From: PALSA-270 sp963770915
GTDB lineage: Bacteria; Acidobacteriota; Terriglobia; Terriglobales; Acidobacteriaceae
Length of the DNA stretch: 64,000 nucleotides
NCBI GenBank assembly: GCA_963770915.1
Contig: CAVYRG010000001.1
Span: 806,001 to 870,000, forward strand
Direction of reading: 5' to 3'
Positions 37,330-46,529 of this stretch are shown here, piece after piece. Within the stretch, counting starts at the first letter, position 1. Each line of letters opens with the position of its first letter. The position numbers and the translations under genes are program-made. Below the pieces are notes generated by a model. It was given only the letters and a program-made list of their open reading frames with translations. It ran no database searches and was not told the DNA's origin.

Positions 37330-37553
37330 CGTCGTACCGGCTGCGGAGATTCGCTCTGCCCGGTGGTCCCTTCGATTTCAGGGCATGCCACAAGCCTCCG
37401 CCCCTTCGCATTTTTCTTGGTGTCCTGCGTCAAGTGGGGTTACAATCCGCGTGTGCGGACATAAAGGCCGAACCCTGGGTCCGCTCGCGGGCATCCCCGT
37501 CTGTCCGTTGGACTCTGCAGGCCATTGCAAATCGATCCGCGCTGACAGGCCCC

Positions 37554-40535
37554 GTGAAACGTTCCGCGTCCAAGGTAAAATCGCGCAACCGCGTGGCTGC
37601 GGCAGCCCCTTCGGCTCCAACCACGCCCTTTCCCATCGTCGGCATCGGCGCGTCTGCCGGCGGCTTAGAGGCCTTCTCCGAACTCCTGCGCCAGCTGCCC
37701 GAAAAGACGGGCATGGCTTTTGTGCTGGTGCAGCATCTCGATCCCAAGCACTCCAGCGGCTTACGGGAAATCCTGGCACGCACCACTAAAATTCCGGTGG
37801 CCGAGGCCCGAGACGGCACGGTCGTACAACCGGACTACATCTACGTGATCCCGCCCAACACCAGCATGACCATGAAGGCTGGGACGCTGCGGCTCTCCCC
37901 GCGAGTGCTCACCCGGGGGCAGCATCTGCCGATTGACCACTTTCTGCGCTCCCTGGCGGCGGATCGCGGCGACCAGTCCATCAGCGTGGTTCTCTCCGGC
38001 ACGGCGTCCGACGGAACCGAGGGTTCCCACGCCATCAAGGCGGCTGGCGGAATTACTTTCGCTCAGGATGAGAAGTCCGCCAAGTACGCCAGCATGCCGC
38101 ATAGCGCCGTGCATGCCGGCTGCGTCGACTTCGTTCTGCCGCCGGCCGCCATCGCCAAGGAACTGGCCCGCGTGGCCCGGCATCCTTACCTCATCCCGGT
38201 GGCTCTGGACCAGGCCGACCTCAGCGCCGACAGTCAAATGGGGACCATTCTCTCCCTGCTGCACGAAGCTACCGGCGTGGATTTCACCCACTACAAGCAG
38301 ACCACGCTGCAGCGCCGCATCAAGCGTCGCATGGTGCTGCACCGGGTGGAAAAGCTGAAAGACTACGTGCGCCTGGTCCGCGACACTCCGGGGGAAATCG
38401 AGGAACTGTATCAGGATATCCTTATCCACGTGACCGGCTTCTTCCGCGATCCTGAGGCCTTTGAGGCACTGCGTCAGCACGTCTTTCCCGACTTGTTTGG
38501 GGACGGCAAGAAGGCGGGCACAGTGCGGGTTTGGGTGCCCGGCTGCTCCACCGGCGAGGAGGTCTACTCCCTCGCCATGGCTATGCTGGAATACCTGTGG
38601 CTGGAGACCACCAAGACGGCGAAAAACACTCTGGGCGGCGCGCCCTTCCAGATTTTCGCCACTGATATCAGTGACACCTCGCTCGACCGGGCGCGCGCCG
38701 GCCTGTATGCCGACGCTCTGATGGCTGACGTTTCACCCGAGCGCCTGCGGCGGTTCTTTGTGCGCCTCGACGGTGGATATCAAATCGTCAAGCCGGTGCG
38801 GGAGATGTGCATCTTTGCCAAGCAGAACATCGCCAAAGATCCGCCCTTCTCCAATCTCGATCTGGTCAGTTGCCGCAATCTGTTGATCTACCTGGGTCCG
38901 GTGCTGCAGAAGCGGGTGGTCCCGTCTTTGCACTACGCCTTAAAACCCACCGGTTATCTCATGCTGGGCGGGGCCGAGAGCCTGGGAACCTTTTCGGAGT
39001 ACTTCATGTCAGTGGATAAGAAAAACAAGATTTACAAGAAGAAGGAATCTGCCGCTCGCATGGTGACCTATTTCGGCTCGGTTGACTATGGCATACGCCG
39101 CACCAGCGAGGATAAGGCCGGACGCGAACCCAAGCCGATTTCCACCGTCGAAAAAGAAGCCGACCGCATGCTCATGGAGCGGTTTGTGCCCGCCAGCATC
39201 GTGGTCAACGAGCAGATGGAGATTGTGCAGTTCCGGGGCAAGACCGGCCCGTACCTGGAGCCAGCCGCCGGCCAACCCACTTTCAACCTCTCCAAGATGG
39301 CGCGCGAGGGCTTGCTGGTGGACTTGCGCGGCGCCCTGAGCCGGGCCAAAAAGGAAAACGCCACTGTGCTCCAGGAGGGCGTGCGGGTGCAATCCAATGG
39401 GCACACGCGGGAAGTCAATCTGGAAGTCAGCCCCATGCGGGGGACAGGGCCGGGAGAACGTTGCTACCTGGTCGTCTTTCAGGACGCGGCTTCCACCGCC
39501 AAAACCCCCGAGAAGAAAAAGAAAACTCTTCCCGCCAAGGACACCGCCTCGCGCGAAAACGCGCGCCTGCAGCGCGAGTTGGCCCAGATTCGCGAACAGT
39601 TCCAAACGCTGATTGAAGAGTACGAGACGGTCAGCGAGGAGTTCAAGTCAGCCAACGAAGAAGTGCTCTCCGCCAACGAAGAGCTGCAAAGCACCAACGA
39701 AGAGCTGGAGACCGCCAAGGAAGAACTGCAGTCCACCAACGAAGAGCTGACCACGCTGAACGAGGAACTGCAAAACCGGAACCTGGAGCTGACCGCGGTC
39801 AACAACGACTTGCTCAACCTGCTGGGCAATGTGACCATCCCGGTGGTGATCGTGGGGCAAGACCTGCACATCCGCCGCTTTACGCCCCCGGCGCAGAAGC
39901 TTCTGAACCTGATGCCTGGCGATGTGGGCCGCCGCTTGAGCGAAATCCGCCCTAATCTCGACGTCGAGGACCTGGGTCAAATCGCGCTCGAAAGCATCAA
40001 TGAGGTCAGCAGCCTGGAACGCGAAGTACGCGAGAGCGGGACCGGCATCTGGTACCAGATGCGGGTGCGTCCCTACAAGACCTGGGACAACAAGATTGAC
40101 GGAGCGGTACTCAGCTTCCAGGACATCGACAGCATGAAGCGCAATCTCGACCAGATGCACCGGCACGCGGATGCGCTGGTCGAAAATGCCCGGGAAGCCA
40201 TTCTGGTCCTGGACGGGAAGCTGCAAGTGATCAGCGCCAACCGGGCCTTCTGCCGGCAGTTCGAAGTCTCGCGGGAAGAGACGCAAAACCGGGCGGTCTA
40301 CGACCTGGGCGACGGGCAGTGGAATATCCCCAAGCTGCGCGAGTTGCTGGAGAACATCCTCCCCAATAACGGGCAGGTGGAAGATTTCGAGGTGCGTCAC
40401 GATTTTCCGCACCTGGGGCCACGGACCATGATGCTCAACGCCGGCCGGATTGAGCCGCAGGCCAGCCAGAAGATGATCCTGCTGTATATCGAGGACGTGA
40501 CGGAGGGAGCGCAACCGCAGACGCGACTCGCGTAG
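37554..40535 (+). CDS. CheB-CheR-PAS hybrid signalling protein
   Basis: Large cytosolic protein of 993 residues. Order: CheB methylesterase domain (about 20-210; IGASAGGLEAF Ser, QHLDP His, SGTASDGT Asp all present), CheR methyltransferase (about 225-490; TLQRRIKRRM, SAM loop VPGCSTGEE, 'NLLIYL'), a long heptad coiled coil (about 665-760; repeated S-A/T-N-E-E-L) and PAS domains (about 765-985). No receiver or kinase domain follows, so it ends at PAS, as some CheB/CheR fusions do. The start is the GTG at 37554, just before the CheB domain; open frame upstream overlaps another gene and lacks domains. Its target is probably a sensory rather than flagellar system. Confidence 0.88.
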   Translation: MKRSASKVKSRNRVAAAAPSAPTTPFPIVGIGASAGGLEAFSELLRQLPEKTGMAFVLVQHLDPKHSSGLREILARTTKIPVAEARDGTVVQPDYIYVIPPNTSMTMKAGTLRLSPRVLTRGQHLPIDHFLRSLAADRGDQSISVVLSGTASDGTEGSHAIKAAGGITFAQDEKSAKYASMPHSAVHAGCVDFVLPPAAIAKELARVARHPYLIPVALDQADLSADSQMGTILSLLHEATGVDFTHYKQTTLQRRIKRRMVLHRVEKLKDYVRLVRDTPGEIEELYQDILIHVTGFFRDPEAFEALRQHVFPDLFGDGKKAGTVRVWVPGCSTGEEVYSLAMAMLEYLWLETTKTAKNTLGGAPFQIFATDISDTSLDRARAGLYADALMADVSPERLRRFFVRLDGGYQIVKPVREMCIFAKQNIAKDPPFSNLDLVSCRNLLIYLGPVLQKRVVPSLHYALKPTGYLMLGGAESLGTFSEYFMSVDKKNKIYKKKESAARMVTYFGSVDYGIRRTSEDKAGREPKPISTVEKEADRMLMERFVPASIVVNEQMEIVQFRGKTGPYLEPAAGQPTFNLSKMAREGLLVDLRGALSRAKKENATVLQEGVRVQSNGHTREVNLEVSPMRGTGPGERCYLVVFQDAASTAKTPEKKKKTLPAKDTASRENARLQRELAQIREQFQTLIEEYETVSEEFKSANEEVLSANEELQSTNEELETAKEELQSTNEELTTLNEELQNRNLELTAVNNDLLNLLGNVTIPVVIVGQDLHIRRFTPPAQKLLNLMPGDVGRRLSEIRPNLDVEDLGQIALESINEVSSLEREVRESGTGIWYQMRVRPYKTWDNKIDGAVLSFQDIDSMKRNLDQMHRHADALVENAREAILVLDGKLQVISANRAFCRQFEVSREETQNRAVYDLGDGQWNIPKLRELLENILPNNGQVEDFEVRHDFPHLGPRTMMLNAGRIEPQASQKMILLYIEDVTEGAQPQTRLA

Positions 40536-40892
40536 CTCCGCTCCGCGTAGCCCCGCTCCGCCGTGAGGACCCTTCGACTTCGCTGGGTGCAGGCTGCGCC
40601 GTCCGGCCTACACCCGCAAGGTGTCCTCTGTCTCCGCCTCCAAATGCAGGCGCAGCTGCATCAGGAAGGCCTTCTCCATAACGGCCGCTTGCGGCTGGGT
40701 CAGTTTGCCGGAGGGCGTCAAATGAAGTTCCTTTACTTTGGGCCGCCGTCGCCGCAAGTGTTCAATCTGGTGCTTGAGCTGAAAGAAGCGTTCCACTTGC
40801 CTTACCATAGGAGGAGATTAGCTGGCGCGCCATTCTGAGAAAAGTGATGAAAATCACAACGCCCTTGCACTTTCTCTGTGGAAATCGGGCTT
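40536..40892. other. intergenic region, possible small minus-strand gene
   Basis: 357 bp between convergent genes. A minus-strand frame of 66 codons (40608-40808) encodes a basic, helical peptide (VERFFQLKHQIEHLRRRRPKV) but has no ribosome-binding site in the right place, so it is not called. The first 40 bp contain short direct repeats of GTAGCTCCGCTCCGC type. No terminator hairpin was identified. Confidence 0.3.
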
Positions 40893-43049
40893 CTAGCGCA
40901 CGGATTGCAGGGTCTTAGCGGCCCGCTCCAGCGCGGCGGCCAGGTCGGCTAGCTGCTGCTGGGTGCGAACCAGGTCGTGCCGGTCGATGGCCTCGTTCAC
41001 GCCCGGAATCACCACCGCCGCATAGCCTGTATATCGCCCCGGAGCGTAAATCGCGTGGCGATACCACGGGCGGGTAGGCAGTCCCTCCGGAAGCAACAAG
41101 TCGCGCTCGGCTTCGCTTAGGGCGCGATTCAACTTCTCGGAATCGTTGGGCAGTTTCTGTTGCCGGGCTAGAATCTTTTCTCCCGCCCGCTCAAATTGCC
41201 GCGCCGCGTTGGCGGCGACGGCAAAGTTGGGTGCCGCCGCGCCAAATTCCGTCTCTGCCGTTTTCTGGGCCGCGTTGACGTAAACCGCCAATTCCCTCCC
41301 GTATTCCTCGTAGTCGAAGGGCAGTACATCGGCATCCGCCATGCGCAGCATTTCCAGGCCAAACACCCGCGCCATTTGCTGCTCATACAAGAAGTCCGGA
41401 TCGGCAAATTTCTTGAACCAGGTGAAATTGTCGAAGGCCGAGTGATATACGCCGTACGGCCCGCTGGAACCGATGTCGGTGGAAGGCACTCCCAGATGCT
41501 GCAAGAAAGCGGTGTAGTCCGATCCGCTGCCCAAATCTCCCACCACGACGTCAGCGCGAGCATCCGCAGGCTGCGCGGCGCTGTCACCTCCGTCATCATC
41601 CTCCGGCGGGCCGGCCTGCCGCCAGGCTTCGTACACCGACCCGCCTTTGGGGCTGGGCACGGCCTTGGTCACGTCGCGCACAAACTGCTTCAGGCTGGGC
41701 ACAGCCGCCGCCAGGAATTTCGGCCCCGCCACGGCAACGTCGGTATTGAAATAGGCCACTGCGTTTCCCAGCTCCGCTTCATGCTGCTCGGCCCACTCGG
41801 TTGAGCCGATCAGGCCTTCTTCTTCTCCATCCCAACTCGCGAAAATCATGCTGCGCTTGGGCTTCCAGCCAGATTTCAGCAACTCCCCAATGCCATGCAC
41901 GGTTTCGAGCATGGCCGCGGTGCCGCTGTTGGGGTCCACCGCGCCAAACACCCAGGCATCGCGGTGATTGCCCGCGATCACCCACTCATCGGGCTGATTC
42001 GCGCCACGGAGACGGCCAATCACGTCCCAGATGGTCCGGTACTGGTAGTCCTGCTTCAGCCGCATGTGGACCTTCACCGGCCCCGGACCCACGTGATAGG
42101 TGAAAGGCAACGAACCCTGCCATTCGCGCGGGGAATCCGGCCCGCCGAGGTTTTCCAGGATGGGCCGCGCATCCGCATAGGACAACGGGGTGGAAGGAAT
42201 TCTCGGCATTTGCGCGGATTGCCCCGGCGGCGTTCGCTTGCTGTCGGGAAGAGACGGCACCGACGCGATTCCCGGCGTCGTCGGATCGCCCGGGAACTCG
42301 AACATGTATCCCACGCAGCCGCGCTGCACACCGGTGTCCGGCCGCCACGGGCCCTGCGGATACTTGTCGCCGCGCCGCCAGCCGTCGTCGTAGGGGTCGG
42401 AATAGAGCAGCACGCCGGCCGCCCCGTGTTCCTGCGCCAGCAGCACTTTGACGCCGCGGAAATTCCGTCCATAACGCATGATCACGATCTTGCCGCGCAC
42501 CTCAACCTTCATCCGCTCGAGTTTGCGGAAATCGGCGGGTGTGCCGTAGTTGGCGTAAACCACGTCGGCCTCCACATCGCCGGAAGGTGACATGCCGTTG
42601 AAGGGCATGACCACGCGCGGGTCGTCCTGATAAGGATCGCCTTCCACGTGCTCACGGGTTGGCCCGTGCATGGTGACGCCGGCGGGCGCGGTCACGTCGA
42701 CGCTGATCTCGGCGGGATAGTTCATCCACACCCGGTACTCGACGATTTCGGTTTCGAGGCCCGCCTCGCGAAACTTCTGCGCCACGTAGTCGGCGGTGGC
42801 TTTGTCCTCGGGCGTGCCCGCCATATGCGGCACTTGCGTCAGAACGCGCAAATGCTCTTCCGCCAGCTTGGGGTCGGGAACCGCCATGAAGTGCGCTTCG
42901 ATGGAGTTCTCGGTCGCCGAATCGCGGAAACCAAAGATCGGGGATGCGGGAGGAAGTACAACCGAGTCAGCCGCGCTGCCGCTGAGCTTTACCCCGAACG
43001 AGGGAAACAGGATGACGCAACCCAGCAGCGTGGCTGAAAGGAATTTCAT
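40893..43049 (-). CDS. M28 family metallopeptidase, glutamate carboxypeptidase II-like
   Basis: Exported dinuclear-zinc peptidase of 718 residues with a signal peptide (about 1-26). Order: catalytic N-part, PA-type protease-associated insert (about 145-330), M28 catalytic core (about 330-570) and a C-terminal TFR-like dimerisation helix bundle (about 590-715). Zinc ligands: GNHRDAWVFGAVDPNSG (His, Asp), SWDGEEEGLIGSTEW (catalytic Glu pair), 'YFNTDVAVAG' (Asp) and YGVYHSAFDN (His), matching human PSMA/NAALADase order. It likely trims peptides in the periplasm or outside the cell. Confidence 0.92.
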   Translation of the reverse strand: MKFLSATLLGCVILFPSFGVKLSGSAADSVVLPPASPIFGFRDSATENSIEAHFMAVPDPKLAEEHLRVLTQVPHMAGTPEDKATADYVAQKFREAGLETEIVEYRVWMNYPAEISVDVTAPAGVTMHGPTREHVEGDPYQDDPRVVMPFNGMSPSGDVEADVVYANYGTPADFRKLERMKVEVRGKIVIMRYGRNFRGVKVLLAQEHGAAGVLLYSDPYDDGWRRGDKYPQGPWRPDTGVQRGCVGYMFEFPGDPTTPGIASVPSLPDSKRTPPGQSAQMPRIPSTPLSYADARPILENLGGPDSPREWQGSLPFTYHVGPGPVKVHMRLKQDYQYRTIWDVIGRLRGANQPDEWVIAGNHRDAWVFGAVDPNSGTAAMLETVHGIGELLKSGWKPKRSMIFASWDGEEEGLIGSTEWAEQHEAELGNAVAYFNTDVAVAGPKFLAAAVPSLKQFVRDVTKAVPSPKGGSVYEAWRQAGPPEDDDGGDSAAQPADARADVVVGDLGSGSDYTAFLQHLGVPSTDIGSSGPYGVYHSAFDNFTWFKKFADPDFLYEQQMARVFGLEMLRMADADVLPFDYEEYGRELAVYVNAAQKTAETEFGAAAPNFAVAANAARQFERAGEKILARQQKLPNDSEKLNRALSEAERDLLLPEGLPTRPWYRHAIYAPGRYTGYAAVVIPGVNEAIDRHDLVRTQQQLADLAAALERAAKTLQSVR

Positions 43050-43503
43050 CGAGAACCTGAGGCCAGATAAGGTACGTTAACACACAGGAGCGAGAAGCTA
43101 CGGCCCTGAGCCAGCATCAGGCCGGCCTATCCTTGGGCACTTCTCAAGTCGATCTAATCCTCTGAATTCTCCGGCACGATTAAGGTAAATGAGATGAAGC
43201 AGGCAGGGCGGTCAAAAAGGAAAACACCGAAGAAAACCGTAAAAGGTCCGCGCGCCAGGGCAACACGGGCTCTACGGATCACACCGGCACCGAAAGGCAG
43301 CGGTCAACGTCGGATTAGCCAAGAGCACGACAGGATTTTGCCGAGACGTTGGAGGACGACGGGAGTAGGGAGCACGACTACTTTGGCCGCTGAGGCGAAA
43401 TGCGGGCACACGCCGGACAAACCAATCGCGCGGGTAGAGATGTTTCGACTGCGGTTGGGCTTCGCGTTGCGAAGCTCAATCCTCGCTCAACATGACAGGG
43501 CTG
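43050..43503. other. intergenic region with a partial repeat
   Basis: 454 bp upstream of the M28 gene (minus) and downstream of proA (minus). A plus-strand frame from 43194 is open but extends into proA and is very rich in Arg, Pro and Ser, so it is not called. From about 43436 to 43498 the text GAGATGTTTCGACTGC...CGCTCAACATGACAG is a dispersed-repeat type common in bacteria and probably forms a hairpin with its own inner GGGCTTCGC-GTT-GCGAAGC-TC part. Confidence 0.45.
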
Positions 43504-44757
43504 TTACCTCACCTGCCCCGTCCCCACAATCTCGTATTTCGTCGAGGTCAACTCTTCCAGGGCAAACGGGCCGCGGCAGTGCAGCTTTTGCGTGCTCACG
43601 CCCATTTCCGCGCCCATGCCGAATTCGCCCCCGTCGGTGAAGCGCGTCGACGCGTTCCAATACACCGCAGCCGAATCGACCTCCCGCAGGAAACGCCGCG
43701 CGTGGGCTTCGTTTGCCGTGATGATCGCTTCGGAGTGCTTCGTCGAGTGCCGATTGATATGCGCGATAGCATCGTCAACGCCCGCCACGACGCCAATCGC
43801 CATGCACAGCCGCAAATATTCTTCTTCCCAGTCCTGAGCGACGGCCGGGCTCACATCCAGGCTCCCGGCCAGACGGCAGGCTTCGACATCGCCGCGCACT
43901 TCCACGCCCGCCTCAATCAATTTCTTTGCGATGCGCGGAACATATTCCGCCGCCACGCGCTCATGCACCAGCAGTTTCTCGGCCGCGTTGCACACCGAAG
44001 GCCGCTGCGTCTTGGCGTTGATCACAATGCGATCCGCCATTTCGAAATCCGCGCCCTCGTCGATAAAGATGTGACAATTCCCTGCCCCGGTTTCGATCAC
44101 GGGCACCACCGAGTTTTCCACGACAAAAGAAATGAGCTGCGCTCCGCCCCGCGGAATGATCACATCCACCAGCCCACGCGCTTCGATCAACTCCCGCACC
44201 GAATCGCGCGTACTGCAGTCGAGCAGCTCGATTGCGCCTGCGGGAACGCCGGGCACCGCCGACAAAATCTCCACCAACCGCTGATTGCTGCGCGCCGCTT
44301 CCTTGCCCCCGCGCAGCACGATGGCGTTGCCGGTCTTCAGCGTGAGCGCGGCTGTATCGGCGGTCACGTTCGGCCGCGACTCGTAGATGATGCCAACCAC
44401 TCCCAGCGGCACTCGCACCTTGCGAATGCGCAAGCCGTTTGGCCGCGTCAACTCCGCCAGCGTCTGATCCACCGGGTCCGGCAGGCCAGCCACGTCGCGC
44501 ACGCCCTTGGCCATTTCCGCAATGCGAGCCGGGTTGAGCAGCAGCCGGTCGCGCATGGCGCCGGTCAATCCTGAGCTTGCCAGATCTTCTTCGTTGGCCG
44601 CGAGAATGCTCTTCGCTTCGTCTTCGATCGCCTGCGCCATGGCGCGCAGAATAGCGTTCTTTTCGGCGGTCGAAAGCCGCGCCAGCTGCGGCGCCGCTTC
44701 GCGCCCGCGCAATAGCTTCTCGCGCGTGGAGACCGGCAGCTTGAGCGACGTGGCCAT
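43504..44757 (-). CDS. proA: glutamate-5-semialdehyde dehydrogenase (gamma-glutamyl phosphate reductase)
   Basis: Second enzyme of proline synthesis, NADPH-dependent. 417 residues from the ATG at 44757 (MATSLKLPVS), one base after the proB stop, so the two are coupled; the extra upstream residues in the frame overlap proB and lack family sequence. The catalytic Cys region 'KTQRPSVCNAAEKLLV' (about 247-262), the nucleotide-binding 'VLRGGKEAARSNQRL' and the 'IETGAGNCHIFID' segment match ProA. Normal length (E. coli 417). Confidence 0.95.
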   Translation of the reverse strand: MATSLKLPVSTREKLLRGREAAPQLARLSTAEKNAILRAMAQAIEDEAKSILAANEEDLASSGLTGAMRDRLLLNPARIAEMAKGVRDVAGLPDPVDQTLAELTRPNGLRIRKVRVPLGVVGIIYESRPNVTADTAALTLKTGNAIVLRGGKEAARSNQRLVEILSAVPGVPAGAIELLDCSTRDSVRELIEARGLVDVIIPRGGAQLISFVVENSVVPVIETGAGNCHIFIDEGADFEMADRIVINAKTQRPSVCNAAEKLLVHERVAAEYVPRIAKKLIEAGVEVRGDVEACRLAGSLDVSPAVAQDWEEEYLRLCMAIGVVAGVDDAIAHINRHSTKHSEAIITANEAHARRFLREVDSAAVYWNASTRFTDGGEFGMGAEMGVSTQKLHCRGPFALEELTSTKYEIVGTGQVR

Positions 44758-44758
44758 G

Positions 44759-45511
44759 TCAGGAATTCCTCCGCAGCGGCGGAAAGTATGTCCCAATCTT
44801 GCGCTCCATCGCCCAGGCGATGGCATGATCGTGGCTGCCGTTCACGATGGCCACATGAACCCCGGCCTCGCTCGCCGATTTTGCGGCGCGCAGCTTGGAT
44901 CGCATTCCGCCTCGCCCCAGCTTCCCCTGGCCGCGGCACAAGGCTTCCATTTGCGGCGTGAGCTTGCGCACGGTGCGCAGCGGGCGCTTGCCTTTCCCGT
45001 CGGAAAGATAGAAGCCATCGACATCGGTGAGCAGCAAGAGCCAATCCGCCTCCACCGCGGCGGCCAGCAGCGCGCTAAGCTCGTCATTGTCGCCAAACGC
45101 CCCCTCCAGCTCGCGCACGGAAACGCTGTCGTTCTCATTCACAATGGGAACCACGCCAAGCTGCAGCAGTTGGTGGAGAGCATTCTGGAGATTCTGGTAA
45201 CGGACAGGCGTGTTGAAGTCGTCGCTCGAAAGCAGCAGTTGCGCCACCACTTTCTTGCCAAAAAAAAGTCGCTCGTAAGTGTGCATGAGCACGCTCTGGC
45301 CAACCGCAGCGCAGGCTTGCATGAGAGGGACGCTGCCCGGCTTCGCGCTCAACCCGAGGTTGGCCATGCCGGCGGCGATGGCCCCGGAACTCACAATCAG
45401 GTATTGGTGCCGCGTCAAATCAAATTGATCGATCAGCGCGCGCATGCGGCGCACATCCACCCGCCCGCCAGGAGCGACCAGGCTGGTACCGACTTTGACC
45501 ACAAGGCGCAT
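44759..45511 (-). CDS. proB: glutamate 5-kinase without PUA domain
   Basis: Phosphorylates glutamate in the first step of proline synthesis. 250 residues, an amino-acid-kinase fold only: N-terminal VVKVGTSLVAPGG (4-16), 'SSGAIAAGMANLG', 'NENDSVSV' (substrate Asp/Asn) and 'GRGGMRSKLRAAKSA' (about 200-214). E. coli ProB adds a C-terminal PUA domain to reach 367 residues; it is absent here, as in other short ProB enzymes. The C-terminus ends 'YFPPLRRNS' one base before the proA ATG. The operon has no visible promoter motif, and the upstream gap carries an inverted repeat (45578-45688). Confidence 0.93.
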   Translation of the reverse strand: MRLVVKVGTSLVAPGGRVDVRRMRALIDQFDLTRHQYLIVSSGAIAAGMANLGLSAKPGSVPLMQACAAVGQSVLMHTYERLFFGKKVVAQLLLSSDDFNTPVRYQNLQNALHQLLQLGVVPIVNENDSVSVRELEGAFGDNDELSALLAAAVEADWLLLLTDVDGFYLSDGKGKRPLRTVRKLTPQMEALCRGQGKLGRGGMRSKLRAAKSASEAGVHVAIVNGSHDHAIAWAMERKIGTYFPPLRRNS

Positions 45512-45577
45512 GGATTTAATTTAGCAGTTCCCGCGAAGATTGGGCAGAGAGCATGCATCGAACGGCTGCCCTCTCCG

Positions 45578-45688
45578 CGTTCTCCGCGGCTTTTCTCTGC
45601 GTTCTCGGGGGTTTAAGACTTCGCCTTTTTTTGCCTCCTTGCGAAAGCCTTAGACCGCCGACGGCGCAGAGAAGGTCCGCGGAGAACG
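45578..45688. repeat. inverted repeat upstream of proB
   Basis: 24-bp arms with three mismatches: CGTTCTCCGCGG...CTCTGCG at 45578-45601 and its complement at 45665-45688, about 63 bp apart. This GCGGAGAACG/CGCAGAGAA type is a dispersed-element look-alike lying between divergent proB and a methyltransferase gene. Confidence 0.65.
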
Positions 45689-45724
45689 CAAAGAAAACCT
45701 GGGTATTCAAGCTACACTGATAAC

Positions 45725-46489
45725 ATGCCGGCTCAAAACCCAACCCAGCGCTTCTCCTCACGCGTAGATGACTACGTGCGGTATCGCCCCGGCTATCCCG
45801 CGCAGGTCGTTGAACTGCTCACGAGTGAATGCGATCTCACGCCTTATTCCACAATCGCCGACCTTGCTTCCGGCACGGGCATCTTCACCCGGCTTCTTCT
45901 CGAAAGCGGCTGCCGCGTGTTCGGCGTGGAGCCCAACCCGGAAATGCGCCGCGCGGGAGAGGAATTTCTCTCCGCCTATCCGCAATTCGTCAGCATCAAC
46001 GGCAGCGCAGAGGCCACGACTCTTCCCGATCGCAGCGTGGATATCGTTACCGCAGCACAGGCGGCGCATTGGTTCGATCCCGCCAAAACGCGGCCTGAGT
46101 TCGCCCGCATTCTCAAGCCCGGCGGCTGGTGCGTGCTGTTGTGGAACGAGCGCCGCACTGACACTACTCCATTCCTGCGCGCTTACGAAGACTTGCTGCG
46201 CACTTACGGCACCGACTACCAGGAAGTAAGGCACGAGCGCACCACCGCTGGCATCAGCTTGTTCTACGGTCCGTCTCCCTATCAGGAGCGCGTGTTTGAA
46301 AATCACCAGCGTCTGGATTACGCCGCCCTCCAAGGACGCCTGCGTTCTTCCTCCTATACGCCGCAACCCGGCGATCGGGGATATGATGCGATGCTGCTGG
46401 AGCTGCGCCGGATTTTCGACTCCTCCCAACGCAATGGCATCGTGACCGTCGAGTACAGCACGCGCGTCTATTTCGGCCGGCTGACGTAG
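45725..46489 (+). CDS. class I SAM-dependent methyltransferase
   Basis: Cytosolic methyltransferase of 254 residues. SAM motif I is ADLASGTGIFTRLLLESG (about 46-63), motif II GVEPNPEM (about 68-75, Glu ribose contact), and later PDRSVDIVTAAQAAHWFDP (about 98-116), in the order of UbiE/COQ5-like and trans-aconitate methyltransferase relatives. The N-terminal 'FSSRVDDYVRYRPGYPAQVVELL' is typical of this subgroup. The substrate is unknown, and neither neighbour gives a hint. Confidence 0.85.
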   Translation: MPAQNPTQRFSSRVDDYVRYRPGYPAQVVELLTSECDLTPYSTIADLASGTGIFTRLLLESGCRVFGVEPNPEMRRAGEEFLSAYPQFVSINGSAEATTLPDRSVDIVTAAQAAHWFDPAKTRPEFARILKPGGWCVLLWNERRTDTTPFLRAYEDLLRTYGTDYQEVRHERTTAGISLFYGPSPYQERVFENHQRLDYAALQGRLRSSSYTPQPGDRGYDAMLLELRRIFDSSQRNGIVTVEYSTRVYFGRLT

Positions 46490-46529
46490 GATTTCAGGCG
46501 CGGAACGCTCTAGCCGCCAACGGAGATTT

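Noticed and set aside
37023..37553. Upstream extension of the CheB-CheR gene
   Set aside because: It overlaps the HTH gene in another frame and encodes Arg/Pro-rich text unlike any CheB N-terminus; the GTG at 37554 gives a normal start.
40608..40808. Small minus-strand gene of 66 codons after the CheB-CheR gene
   Set aside because: The AGGAGG nearby is on the wrong strand for it; no homology recognised.
43194..43640. Plus-strand frame of 148 codons near the proA end
   Set aside because: It runs into proA and a dispersed repeat, and is dominated by Arg, Ser and Pro.
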